Shown: piece by piece, positions 7,799 through 16,684 of the stretch
Layout: every line of letters begins with the position of its first letter
How positions within the stretch are numbered: position 1 is the first letter of the stretch
Assembly: GCA_012103325.1 (NCBI GenBank)
Contig: WLWY01000018.1
Span: 1 to 64,000 of the forward strand
Direction of reading: 5' to 3'
Source of the DNA: Alphaproteobacteria bacterium
Lineage (GTDB): Bacteria; Pseudomonadota; Alphaproteobacteria; UBA8366; GCA-2717185
DNA: 64,000 bases
Position numbers and translations under genes: made by a program
The notes under the pieces: generated by a model
Told to the model about the DNA's origin: nothing
Seen by the model: only the letters and a program-made list of their open reading frames with translations
Database searches by the model: none

Positions 7799-8998
7799 AT
7801 GGAATTCGCCCCGCGCATGAGCCGGTTCAAGCCGTCGCCCAGCCAGATCGCCTCCGCCCGTGTCCGCGACCTGATCGCGGAAGGCCGCGACATCATCAAG
7901 CTGACGGCGGGCGAGCCGGATTTCCCCACACCCGACCACGCGAAAGCCGCGGCAATCGCCTGCATGGACAGGAACGAGATCAAATACACGCCGATCAACG
8001 GACTGATCGAAATGCGCAAGGCGGCGCAGCTCAAATTCAAGCGCGACAATGGCCTCGATTACGGCCTCGACCAAATCGCCGTCGGCGCGGGCGCGAAGCA
8101 GATACTGTTCAACGCCCTGATGGCGACGGTCAGCGCCGGCGACGAAGTGATCGTCCCGGGGCCGTACTGGGCGTCCTATCCGGACATGATCCAGCTCGCC
8201 GGCGGCACCCCGGTGTTCATCAATTGTGGCCAGAACAGCCAGTTCAAGATGCGGCCCGAGCAGCTCGACGAAGCGATCACGCCGAACACCAAATGGCTGA
8301 TGTTCTGCATGCCGGCCAACCCGACCGGTGCGACCTATTCACCGGACGAGATGCGGGCACTGGCCGACGTTCTGCTGAAACACCCGCATGTCCACATCCT
8401 GACGGACGATGTCTACGAACATCTGATTTACGATGGCCGCGAATTCTCGACCTTCGCCCAGATCGAACCGAAACTGTACGACCGCACCGTCACCGCCAAC
8501 AGTTGCTCGAAAGCCTATTCGATGACCGGCTGGCGGATCGGCTTCGCCGGCGGCCCGAAGGACATCATCGCCAATATGGGCAAGATGCAATCGCAAAGCG
8601 CGTCGGGCGTCAGCGCCGTCAGTCAGGCTGCCGCCGTCGCCGCCCTGGAAGGCCCGCAGGACTTCATCAAAGAACGCACCGCCAACCTGCAATACCGCCG
8701 CGACATGCTGTTTGAAAAACTGAACAAGGCGGAAGGCCTGTCCTGCGACCTGCCGGAGGGTGCGATGTACATCTTCTGCTCCTGCGCCGGCACCATCGGC
8801 AAAAAAACGCCGGACGGCAAGACCATCGAAAGCGACGTCGATTTCACGATGTACCTGCTGGATACGGTCGGCGTCGCCGTCGTGCAGGGCAACGCATATG
8901 GGTTGAGCCCGTATTTCCGGGCCAGCTTCGTGGCACCGGAGGAAGATCTTATTCGCGGCGGGGATTTGGTTCAGCAAGCGTGCGCGGCGTTGCGTTAG
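7799..8998 (+). CDS. aatA: Aspartate aminotransferase, class I (PLP)
   Basis: Predicted PLP-dependent aminotransferase that moves the amino group between aspartate (or another amino acid) and 2-oxoglutarate. The 399-residue length and the motifs fit subgroup I-gamma: LTAGEPDFPTPDH near the N-terminus, the PANPTGATY loop, the TDDVYEHLIYDG Asp/Tyr pair that binds the cofactor, and the PLP lysine in NSCSKAYSMTGWRIGFAGG. A late Arg in SPYFRASF should bind the substrate carboxylate. ATG 7799 is preferred over an upstream in-frame start because AAGGAG is spaced 9 nt from it. The 3' end overlaps hutU by 4 nt on the other strand. Exact substrate preference cannot be read from sequence. Confidence 0.9.
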   Translation: MEFAPRMSRFKPSPSQIASARVRDLIAEGRDIIKLTAGEPDFPTPDHAKAAAIACMDRNEIKYTPINGLIEMRKAAQLKFKRDNGLDYGLDQIAVGAGAKQILFNALMATVSAGDEVIVPGPYWASYPDMIQLAGGTPVFINCGQNSQFKMRPEQLDEAITPNTKWLMFCMPANPTGATYSPDEMRALADVLLKHPHVHILTDDVYEHLIYDGREFSTFAQIEPKLYDRTVTANSCSKAYSMTGWRIGFAGGPKDIIANMGKMQSQSASGVSAVSQAAAVAALEGPQDFIKERTANLQYRRDMLFEKLNKAEGLSCDLPEGAMYIFCSCAGTIGKKTPDGKTIESDVDFTMYLLDTVGVAVVQGNAYGLSPYFRASFVAPEEDLIRGGDLVQQACAALR

Positions 8999-10665
8999 CC
9001 CAACGACGGCAGCTTCAACCCGAACGCTTCCGCACATTCGACCGCACTGTCATAGCCGGCATCCGCGTGGCGCATCACGCCGGTCGCCGGGTCGTTCCAC
9101 AGCACACGCTCCAACCGCCGTGCCGCATCTTCGGTGCCGTCGGCAACGATGACCATGCCGGCGTGTTGCGAGTAGCCCATGCCGACGCCGCCACCATGAT
9201 GCAGCGATACCCAGGTCGCGCCGGATGCGCAGTTCAGCAGCGCATTGAGCAGCGGCCAGTCGGAGACGGCGTCAGAGCCATCCTTCATCGCTTCGGTTTC
9301 GCGGTTCGGGCTGGCGACGGAGCCTGAGTCGAGGTGGTCACGGCCGATGACGATGGGAGCGGACACCTCGCCAGACGCCACCATTTCATTAAAGGCCAGG
9401 CCCAGCCTGTGGCGGTCGCCGAGGCCGACCCAGCAGATGCGCGACGGCAGGCCCTGGAACTGGATGCGCTCGCGCGCCATGTCGAGCCAGTTATGCAGGT
9501 GCTTATCGTCGGGCATCAATTCCTTCACCTTGGCGTCCGTCTTGTAGATGTCTTCCGGCTCGCCGGACAGGGCCGCCCAGCGGAACGGACCGATGCCGCG
9601 GCAGAACAGCGGACGGATGCAGGCGGGCACGAAGCCCGGAAAGTCGAACGCGTTTTCGACGCCCATATCCTTGGCACCCTGGCGGATGTTGTTACCGTAA
9701 TCGAGCGTCGGCACGCCGGCAGCGTGGAAATCCAGCATCGCCCTGACCTGGACCGCCATCGACTGTTTCGCGGCCAGCGCCACGGCCTTGGGGTCGCGTT
9801 CCTGCCGCTCCGCCCATTCGGCCAGGGTCCAGCCGGCGGGCAGGTAGCCGTGCAGCGGATCATGCGCCGAGGTCTGATCGGTCACCGCATCGGGATGCGC
9901 GCCGCGCCGGACCAGTTCCGGAAACACCTCTGCCGCGTTACCGAGCAGTGCCACCGATACGGGTTTCTTTTCAGTACAGGATTTTTCGATGATCGCCAGC
10001 GCCTCGTCCAGATCGTCGCTGCGCGCGTCGATATAACCGGTGCGCAGACGGAAATCGATCCGGCTCGGCTGGCACTCGACGGCCAGCATCGACGCCCCTG
10101 CCATGGTCGCCGCCATCGGCTGCGCGCCACCCATGCCGCCGAGCCCGCCGGTAAGGATCCATTTTCCGGACAGGTCGCCGCCATAATGCTGCCGCCCGAC
10201 CTCGACGAAGGTTTCATACGTGCCCTGCACGATGCCTTGCGAGCCGATATAGATCCACGACCCGGCCGTCATTTGGCCGTACATCATCAGCCCGACCTTA
10301 TCGAGCGCGTTGAAGTGTTCCCAATTGGCCCACTCCGGTACGAGGTTGGAATTGGCAATCAGCACACGCGGCGCGTCGATGTGGGTGCGGAACACACCGA
10401 CCGGCTTGCCGGATTGCACGAGCAGGGTCTCGTCGTCTTCAAGTTCTTTCAGGCTGTCGACGATGCGGTCGAAGGCTTCCCAGCTGCGCGCGGCGCGGCC
10501 GATACCACCATAGACGACGAGTTCTTCCGGCTTCTCTGCCACATCGGGGTCGAGGTTGTTCATCAGCATGCGCAGCGGCGCTTCGGTCAGCCAGCTCTTG
10601 GCGTTCAGTGCGGTACCGCGCGGCGCGCGGATGACGCGGCTGTTATCAACTCTGGTTGGCGGCAT
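8995..10665 (-). CDS. hutU: Urocanate hydratase
   Basis: Second step of histidine degradation, converting urocanate to imidazolonepropionate with tightly bound NAD+. The 556-residue length is standard for HutU. The NAD-binding glycine-rich segment GGLGGMGGAQPMAATMAG and the typical N-terminal block LMNNLDPDVAEKPEELVVYG are present. A GGAG lies 6 nt before the ATG. It is 15 nt downstream of hutH in the same direction, so the two form a hut unit. hutI, hutG and a HutC-type regulator are not in the window. Confidence 0.97.
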   Translation of the reverse strand: MPPTRVDNSRVIRAPRGTALNAKSWLTEAPLRMLMNNLDPDVAEKPEELVVYGGIGRAARSWEAFDRIVDSLKELEDDETLLVQSGKPVGVFRTHIDAPRVLIANSNLVPEWANWEHFNALDKVGLMMYGQMTAGSWIYIGSQGIVQGTYETFVEVGRQHYGGDLSGKWILTGGLGGMGGAQPMAATMAGASMLAVECQPSRIDFRLRTGYIDARSDDLDEALAIIEKSCTEKKPVSVALLGNAAEVFPELVRRGAHPDAVTDQTSAHDPLHGYLPAGWTLAEWAERQERDPKAVALAAKQSMAVQVRAMLDFHAAGVPTLDYGNNIRQGAKDMGVENAFDFPGFVPACIRPLFCRGIGPFRWAALSGEPEDIYKTDAKVKELMPDDKHLHNWLDMARERIQFQGLPSRICWVGLGDRHRLGLAFNEMVASGEVSAPIVIGRDHLDSGSVASPNRETEAMKDGSDAVSDWPLLNALLNCASGATWVSLHHGGGVGMGYSQHAGMVIVADGTEDAARRLERVLWNDPATGVMRHADAGYDSAVECAEAFGLKLPSLG

Positions 10666-10680
10666 GGGGCGCTCCTCGCG

Positions 10681-12201
10681 CTATTCCAATGGTATGGAAA
10701 TGAAATCGGTAAACCGGTCCGCGGCAATCAAACCTTGTGCTGCCTCGATGTCCGGCGACAGGAACCGGTCCTCTTCCATCGCCGGCACGCGCGCGCGGAT
10801 CACGCTGCGCGCACGTTCCAGCGCGGGGCTAGAGGCGAGCGGCGCATGAAACTCAACGCCTTGGGCAGCGGCCAGCAGTTCGATGGCGACGATCGCCCGC
10901 GTGTTCCGCGCCATCTCCAGCAGGCGCCGCGCGCCGTGCGTCGCCATCGACACATGATCCTCCTGGTTGGCGGAGGTCGGCAGGCTGTCGACGCTCGCCG
11001 GCGTGGCACGCTGCTTGTTCTCTGACGCCAAGGCGGCGGCGGCTACATGGGCGATCATGAAACCAGAATTGATGCCAGGCTCGCTTGTCAGAAAAGACGG
11101 CAAGCCGCTGATCGAACCGTCCGTCAGCATCGCGATACGTCGTTCCGACAGCGCGCCAATTTCCGCCACGGCGAGCGCCAGGGTATCGGCGGCGAAGGCA
11201 ACCGGCTCGGCATGGAAGTTACCGCCGGACAGCACCTCGCCTGACTCCGCGAACACCAACGGGTTGTCGGTCACGCCATTCGCTTCGACTGCCAGCGTTG
11301 CGGCGGCGTTTCGCAGCAGATCAAGGCACGCGCCCATGACCTGTGGCTGGCAGCGCAGGCTGTAAGGGTCCTGAACCTTGCCGCAGTCGACATGGGAACG
11401 CCGGATTTCGCTGTCGGCGAGCAGATCGCGCAGCGCGGCGGCAACGTCCCGCTGCCCGGGCTGGCCACGCAATTCGTGAATACGCGGATCGAACGGCGCG
11501 TCCGAGCCCAGCGCCGCATCAACGGACAGCGCGCCCGCAACCAGAGCCGCGCGGAATACTTGCTCAATCTCGAACAGCGCCGCCAGAGCGAGCGCCGTCG
11601 AAACTTGCGTGCCGTTGATCAGCGCCAGCCCTTCCTTCGGGCCGAGCACCAGCAACGGGATGCCGGTGGCGGCAAAAGCGTCGGCAGCGGCTCTGCGTTC
11701 TCCGTCAATGCTGACCTCACCGACCCCGATCATCGCAGCGGCGAGATGTGCCAACGGCGCCAGGTCACCGGACGCGCCGACCGAGCCTTGCGCAGGGATG
11801 ACCGGCAAGATATCCGCCGCGGCCATCCGCTCGATGGTCTCGATCACAGGCCAGCGAACACCGGATGCGCCGCGCGCCAGGCTGCCGGCCTTTAATGCCA
11901 AAATGAGCCGGACAATGTGGTCAGGCAAGACATCGCCGACACCAACGGCATGGGACAGAATCAAGTTCCGTTGCAGAACAGCCAGCCGGTCTTGTTCGAT
12001 CTGTGTATTGGCGAGTTTCCCGAAGCCTGTGTTCACGCCATAGACCGGCGCGGCGCGTTGCACGATGTCGTCGATCACACCGGCCGCCGCATCAACGGCA
12101 GCTTTCGCACGAGGATCGACACGAAATGCCGAGCCGCCGCAGACCTGCCGCCACAACTCGAGTGACGTCTTGCCGGGATCGATCGAAACCGTGTCCGCCA
12201 T
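10681..12201 (-). CDS. hutH: Histidine ammonia-lyase
   Basis: First step of histidine catabolism, the non-oxidative deamination of L-histidine to urocanate. The MIO-forming Ala-Ser-Gly triad is at residues 143-145 in GSVGASGDLAPLAHLA, matching the family position. The YGVNTGFG segment (53-60) supplies the active-site Tyr. Length 506 residues is normal. The gene heads the hutH-hutU unit; the upstream region to 12337 (136 bp) is shared with a divergent LysE exporter. No regulator is adjacent. Confidence 0.97.
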   Translation of the reverse strand: MADTVSIDPGKTSLELWRQVCGGSAFRVDPRAKAAVDAAAGVIDDIVQRAAPVYGVNTGFGKLANTQIEQDRLAVLQRNLILSHAVGVGDVLPDHIVRLILALKAGSLARGASGVRWPVIETIERMAAADILPVIPAQGSVGASGDLAPLAHLAAAMIGVGEVSIDGERRAAADAFAATGIPLLVLGPKEGLALINGTQVSTALALAALFEIEQVFRAALVAGALSVDAALGSDAPFDPRIHELRGQPGQRDVAAALRDLLADSEIRRSHVDCGKVQDPYSLRCQPQVMGACLDLLRNAAATLAVEANGVTDNPLVFAESGEVLSGGNFHAEPVAFAADTLALAVAEIGALSERRIAMLTDGSISGLPSFLTSEPGINSGFMIAHVAAAALASENKQRATPASVDSLPTSANQEDHVSMATHGARRLLEMARNTRAIVAIELLAAAQGVEFHAPLASSPALERARSVIRARVPAMEEDRFLSPDIEAAQGLIAADRFTDFISIPLE

Positions 12202-12337
12202 GGCCGCTCCCCGCCTACCGAAGGCACCGCTCAGGATGATAAGAGCCTAATGAAAGACGGACCGTAAAACGAGGGTATTGTTGCCCCGTGCTGCGGCGGC
12301 GCATACTCCGCCGGTGAACCGATCTTGAGGTCATTTG

Positions 12338-12961
12338 ATGGAATTCATCCTTCCCCTCGCGACGCTCGCCGTCGCGCAGCTGATGGCCGTGATCAGCCCG
12401 GGGCAGTCGTTCCTGGTGGTTTCCCGCACCGCGCTAGCGAGCGGCCGGAGTGCGGCCCTGACGGCGACGCTGGGCATGGGGATCGGCTCGGTCTTCTGGG
12501 CCGGCAGCGCGATGGCTGGGCTCGCGGTACTGTTTCAGCAAGCCGCCTGGATCTATATCGCCCTCAAGATCGCCGCTGGGCTGTATCTGCTGTTTCTCGC
12601 CATCAATCTGTGGTGGCATGCGGACGATAAGATGGATGTCGGACAAGCCGGCAAACAGCAACTGCACTTCTCGGCAGCGCTGCGCCTTGGCTTCCTGACG
12701 CAGATCGCCAACCCTAAGGTAATCGTCTTCTTCGGCTCGATCTTCGTGGCACTGCTCCCGGCACAGCCGCCGCTTTGGGTGATGGCGGCGACGCTCGCCA
12801 TCGTATTCGTGAATGAGACCGGCTGGTATGCGATCGTCTCGTGCCTATTTTCCGCAACGAAGTCGCGCGATGCCTATCTGCGGGCCAAACCATGGGTCGA
12901 CCGTGGCATGGCCGGTCTGCTCGCGCTCATAGGCGGCAAGCTAATTGTTGACGCGCGCTAG
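12338..12961 (+). CDS. LysE/RhtB-family amino-acid exporter
   Basis: Predicted inner-membrane exporter of amino acids, 207 residues with about six hydrophobic segments. Family hallmarks are the N-terminal PGQSFLVVSRTALASGRSAA loop (the conserved PGP-type region) and ANPKVIVFFGSIF in the middle. It is divergent from hutH, so a role in relieving amino-acid overload is possible but is inference. ATG 12338 is taken as start, directly after a TTG codon that could also initiate. Confidence 0.88.
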   Translation: MEFILPLATLAVAQLMAVISPGQSFLVVSRTALASGRSAALTATLGMGIGSVFWAGSAMAGLAVLFQQAAWIYIALKIAAGLYLLFLAINLWWHADDKMDVGQAGKQQLHFSAALRLGFLTQIANPKVIVFFGSIFVALLPAQPPLWVMAATLAIVFVNETGWYAIVSCLFSATKSRDAYLRAKPWVDRGMAGLLALIGGKLIVDAR

Positions 12962-13042
12962 CGGCTTAATCGCAGTTTTTGACGAAGCACCGTGCGGCCC
13001 GGTAAAGTTTCCCGATAGGCTGGGCCGAGGAGTTAACAGGAC

Positions 13043-13915
13043 ATGCATATCGAGTACATCAAGGCAATAACCGAGCGTTACAGCAGGCTCGGATACACGC
13101 CCTACAAATGGTACGAGGCCGACTCGCCACCGCCCTTTGCACCGCTTAAGAAACCGCTCAGCGAGTCCAGGATCGGCGTGCTATCGACCTCCGGCGCCTA
13201 TGCGGTTGGCCAGACGGCTTATTACTACAAAGACGACTCATCGACTCGGGCGATCCCGAAGACGACGCCAAAGGACCGCATTCACTTCTCGCACATCACC
13301 GAAAACTATCTTGAAAACCCGCGGCGCGACCCGGCCTGTATGGTACCGACGGACGCCTTGCGCCAACTCGAGGAAGAAGGAGTTATCGGCGAGGTCGCGG
13401 ACGATATTTTCTCCTGCATGGGCGGGATCTACTCGCAGCGACGCGTCCGTGAAGAACTTGCGCCCGCACTCCTGGAAACCTACCGGGCGCAAAATGTCGA
13501 CGCCGTATTCCTCATACCCATGTGACCGGTTTGTCACCAGACCGTGTGTCTGGTCGCCCGACATCTCGAAGCCGCCGGTATACCAACCTTCTGCATGGCA
13601 AGCGCACTCGATATCATGCAGGCGGGTAACCCGCCGCGCGCAGCCTTCGTCGACTTCCCGCTGGGCCATACGGTCGGCCCGCCCTTCGACCCCGAACAGC
13701 AATACAGGATCGTGCGCGACGGTTTTCGCGCATTCGAAGCGATCAGCGCGCCAGGCGAGATAGTACATCTCGATGGTACCTGGCCTTCGGGCGATGACTG
13801 GAAAGCGCAAGCGGCCAGGGCAGATGGCGGCGATACGCGGTCGCCAAGAGACGAGACCCCGCGCTATCAAACAGAGGAAGACCGTCGCCTCGCGGAGGCC
13901 CACGCCGGCGATTAG
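13043..13915 (+). CDS. GrdB/PrdB-family selenoprotein, in-frame TGA read as selenocysteine
   Basis: The frame is open for 160 codons, hits TGA at 13523-13525, then stays open in the same frame to 13915 (290 residues if TGA is Sec161). Both halves belong to one family, the glycine/sarcosine/betaine/D-proline reductase B-type (GrdB/PrdB). The first half has GVLSTSGAY, DRIHFSHITENY, DPACMVPTDALRQLEEEGVI and VDAVFLIPM. The second has PVCHQTVCLVARHLEAAGIP, ALDIMQAGNPPRAAFVDFPL and GHTVGPPF. The residue at the TGA lies in M-U-P-V-C-H, a UxxC redox motif; relatives carry Cys or Sec there. A hairpin fitting a bacterial SECIS follows. No GrdA/GrdC partner or sel genes lie in the window, so the substrate is unknown. 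A nonsense mutation is the alternative. Confidence 0.85.
13536..13554 (+). promoter_or_regulatory. Candidate bacterial SECIS hairpin
   Basis: A perfect 7-bp stem, ACCAGAC (13536-13542) with GTCTGGT (13548-13554), has a 5-nt loop CGTGT. It starts 10 nt after the in-frame TGA. A small apical loop with G in its first two positions, about 17-20 nt downstream of UGA, is the known requirement for SelB-dependent selenocysteine insertion in bacteria. Confidence 0.75.
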
Positions 13916-14270
13916 CACATATCGAAATTGACTGAATTCGTTTCCGGCGGCCCGCCAGCCGCGTGCCTCAACACGCTGATTCCAGCGAAAAACTTGCCGA
14001 AACTGCGATTTTCTTCGACGTATCTTACGGCACGTCGAGAGCGTCACAATATCAAAATATAAGCAATACTGTAATAATAACGATAGACTCGTAGAGTCTA
14101 TATTTAATGTTTATTACAATAAATATTGTTTATACATTGTATTTTTTATTTTTATTATATTTTATTTTGACTCCTTTATTAAGGAAAGCTAAAACGCCAT
14201 CAACCTTGATCCAAAGCCAAGGCCGCAACATCGGATGTTTTCAATTAAAACTGCGAAGTGAGTCGGAATT
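13916..14270. other. AT-rich intergenic region upstream of the RTX gene
   Basis: 355 bp without a convincing gene. The part from about 14040 to 14200 is very A+T rich. It contains a perfect palindrome ATAGACTC-GTA-GAGTCTAT (14083-14101) and an ACAATA-AA-TATTGT inverted repeat near 14118-14131, both operator-like. A 74-codon frame from 14107 encodes one hydrophobic stretch, but it overlaps the RTX gene out of frame and reads as low-complexity AT-rich DNA. I regard the region as promoter/operator sequence. Confidence 0.5.
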
Positions 14271-16487
14271 ATGGCGAGTTTCACGAACAACCGAGTGCCG
14301 GACTACCAAAGTGGCCGCGAGTTATGGGTAGGCGCTAACGAGCAATACACAACGCTGAGAGCGGCCGTTAACGACGCTTTGGACGGCGATACCGTCTTCA
14401 TCCGCGCCGGCGTCTACGAAAACGACTTTGCGACCATCCGAAACGATATCAGCATTATCGGCGTCGGTGGCAAAGCCCACCTAAAGTCGACCCAACAGAT
14501 CCCCAACGGCAAAGCCATCCTGGTCACCGATGCTAACACGGTGATCGAAAACGTGGAATTTTCGGGCGCTTTCGTTGCTGACAGAAACGGCGCCGGAATC
14601 CGGCAGCAGCTTGGCAACCTGACGATCCGCAACAGCTATTTCCACGACAATGAAATGGGCATTTTGTCGGCTTCAAATCCCACTGCAGTTACTCGTATCG
14701 AGAACACAGTGTTCGACCGTAATGGGAATGGCACCAATTTCAGCCACCAGGTCTATGTCAACACCCTTGCATCGCTTGAGGTCACGAATAGCACCTTCAC
14801 TGAATCCCGGGATGTCACCGATATCCAGAGCCGCGCCTTGAGCACTACGGTTACGGATTCGGTCTTCGACGACACCGACGGGACGTCGAGTTATCTGATC
14901 AACCTGCCGAACGCGGGTGACGGAATCATTACCGGCAACACCCTGATCTACGGTGCAAACGCCGGCAACTTCAAGCCGATCAATTACGGAACATCGAGCC
15001 AGCTGCATCCGGGGTCGCTGCTCGTCGCCAACAATACGCTCACCAACAACCTGGAATCCTCACTAAACGTCGTCGGCGTGCGAAACGCGTCGAACCAGGA
15101 AGTGGTAATCGCGGACAATCTGTTCATCGGCTTCGACGGCATCGTTACGGGCACCGCAACACTCTCCGGGAACACAATGCAGGACCCTCTGAACACAACA
15201 GAAATCCTCGGCACGGCGGGTAACGATAACTTAGCGGGTACCGCGATAAACGAGATGATGGACGGGCTCGACGGCAACGACACCATGAATGGTCTGGCCG
15301 GCAACGACTATCTGATCGGCGGCGCGGGAAACGATACGCTGTTTGGCGGCGACGGCGCGGACGCGCTGCTCGGTGGCGGCGGCAACGACAGGCTCTACGC
15401 CGACGCACTCGATACTCAGGTCAACGGCGGCGCAGGTTTCGATCGGCTGTATGTGCAGGGCACCGAGGGGATGACCGTAGATCTCGCGGCCGCCGAAATC
15501 GAATATGCGGTCGGTAACGACGGCGCCGACGTCTTCGATGCATCGAATGCGGCCGCCAAGGTAACGGCCTTCGGCAAGGATGGCGCGGATGCACTTACCG
15601 GCGGTGCGGGTGGTGACGTCCTGAAGGGTGATACCGGCAACGACCAACTGATCGGCAATGCGGGCAGCGACCGGCTCTATGGCGGCGCAGGTGCCGATAT
15701 CTTGATCGGCGGCGACGGGAACGATCGACTCTACGCCGATGCACTCGACATCCAGATCAGCGGCGGTGCCGGTTTCGATCGGCTGCTTGTACGAGGAGCC
15801 GCGGGAATAACCATGGACCTCGCGGCTAGCAGTATCGAACTTGCGGTCGGTAACAACGGTGCCGACACCTTCGATGGGTCCGGCGCAACCAGTAGGATCA
15901 TAGCATCCGGCAAAAATGGCGCCGACACGCTGATCGGCGGCGCGGCCGGCGACATCCTGAAGGGTAATGCCGGCGACGACCAACTGATCGGCAACGCGGG
16001 CGATGACAGGCTCTATGGTGGAGGCGGTGCCGACACCTTGAACGGCGGTGCCGGAAACAATTCACTGTTTGGCGGCAGGGACGACGATGTGTTCCTGACG
16101 CAGGATACTGGCTTCGGCCGCCTCTTTGGCGGTACCGGTTTCGATACGCTGCGCTTCGAGGGCGCGGACCGGAGCTTCGACCTCAGCGCCTTGTCCGCCG
16201 GCCGGATCAATTCGCTCGAAGCCCTCGACATCACGGGAACCGGCGATAACACACTTATCATCGACACCGCCACCGTCCTGACCGCGACACAGGGTGTCAA
16301 CGGCGAGACCGGCGCGGCCAACAGTCTGATCATCGACGGTAATGCGGGCGACACGGTAAACGCCGACACAGGCTGGACCGACGCCGGCACCGCAACGATC
16401 GACGGCCAAGGGTATTCGGTGTACGAGAGCGCCGCAAGTGACGCATCGCTTTACGTGGACAGCAATGTTGAGGTGAATGTCGGATAG
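14271..16487 (+). CDS. RTX protein with N-terminal parallel beta-helix
   Basis: Predicted secreted, calcium-binding protein of 738 residues. Residues about 20-300 form a right-handed beta-helix pattern (LRAAVNDALDGDTVFIRAGV, then repeated NLTIRNSYFHDNEMGI-type rungs), as in pectate-lyase-like or carbohydrate-binding proteins. From about 311 onwards come RTX nonapeptides (GGAGNDTLFGGDGADALLGG), including two 112-residue modules in tandem. RTX proteins normally leave by a type I system through an uncleaved C-terminal signal. No T1SS genes lie in the window, so the exporter must be elsewhere. No catalytic motif is identifiable; adhesin, matrix protein or polysaccharide enzyme are all possible. 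Confidence 0.85.
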   Translation: MASFTNNRVPDYQSGRELWVGANEQYTTLRAAVNDALDGDTVFIRAGVYENDFATIRNDISIIGVGGKAHLKSTQQIPNGKAILVTDANTVIENVEFSGAFVADRNGAGIRQQLGNLTIRNSYFHDNEMGILSASNPTAVTRIENTVFDRNGNGTNFSHQVYVNTLASLEVTNSTFTESRDVTDIQSRALSTTVTDSVFDDTDGTSSYLINLPNAGDGIITGNTLIYGANAGNFKPINYGTSSQLHPGSLLVANNTLTNNLESSLNVVGVRNASNQEVVIADNLFIGFDGIVTGTATLSGNTMQDPLNTTEILGTAGNDNLAGTAINEMMDGLDGNDTMNGLAGNDYLIGGAGNDTLFGGDGADALLGGGGNDRLYADALDTQVNGGAGFDRLYVQGTEGMTVDLAAAEIEYAVGNDGADVFDASNAAAKVTAFGKDGADALTGGAGGDVLKGDTGNDQLIGNAGSDRLYGGAGADILIGGDGNDRLYADALDIQISGGAGFDRLLVRGAAGITMDLAASSIELAVGNNGADTFDGSGATSRIIASGKNGADTLIGGAAGDILKGNAGDDQLIGNAGDDRLYGGGGADTLNGGAGNNSLFGGRDDDVFLTQDTGFGRLFGGTGFDTLRFEGADRSFDLSALSAGRINSLEALDITGTGDNTLIIDTATVLTATQGVNGETGAANSLIIDGNAGDTVNADTGWTDAGTATIDGQGYSVYESAASDASLYVDSNVEVNVG
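15381..16052 (+). repeat. Two tandem 336-bp modules inside the RTX gene
   Basis: Copy 1 (15381-15716) and copy 2 (15717-16052) each begin GNDRLYADALD and share the order GGAGFDRL, VDLAA or MDLAA, AVGN(D/N)GAD, GKDGADAL or GKNGADTL, LKG, GNDQLIGNAG or GDDQLIGNAG, DRLYGG. The spacing is exactly 112 codons. The copies have diverged at DNA level, so this is an old duplication of an RTX module and not a recent array. Confidence 0.85.
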
Positions 16488-16506
16488 GCGACCGACGCGT
16501 TTTTTT
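16479..16506 (+). terminator. Candidate rho-independent terminator of the RTX gene
   Basis: GTCGG (16479-16483) pairs with CCGAC (16492-16496) across an 8-nt loop that contains the stop codon, followed after GCG by seven T (16500-16506). The stem is only 5 bp, so strength is uncertain. Confidence 0.5.
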
Positions 16507-16684
16507 CAGGCTGCGGCGGACGTTCAAACAAACCGGACAAGGATTGTCTTGGGCTTCCGATCTCCCCTTGCGGCCACTGCCAGCCTGGAGTACCCCTACC
16601 ACAACGCATCCGGGCGAGAACGTGTGCTGTCTTCGCCTTTTTGAGGCGGTGCCCGCAGTTGCCAAACCCAGGGAGATCGAAACG

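Noticed and set aside
9334..11025. 563-codon plus-strand frame opposite hutU and hutH
   Set aside because: It is antisense to two certain enzymes, has Arg/His/Gln-biased composition, and matches no family.
14107..14331. 74-codon frame with a hydrophobic stretch upstream of and overlapping the RTX gene
   Set aside because: It lies in extreme AT-rich sequence, overlaps the RTX start out of frame, has no ribosome-binding site, and its hydrophobic run is what poly-A/T codons give by chance.
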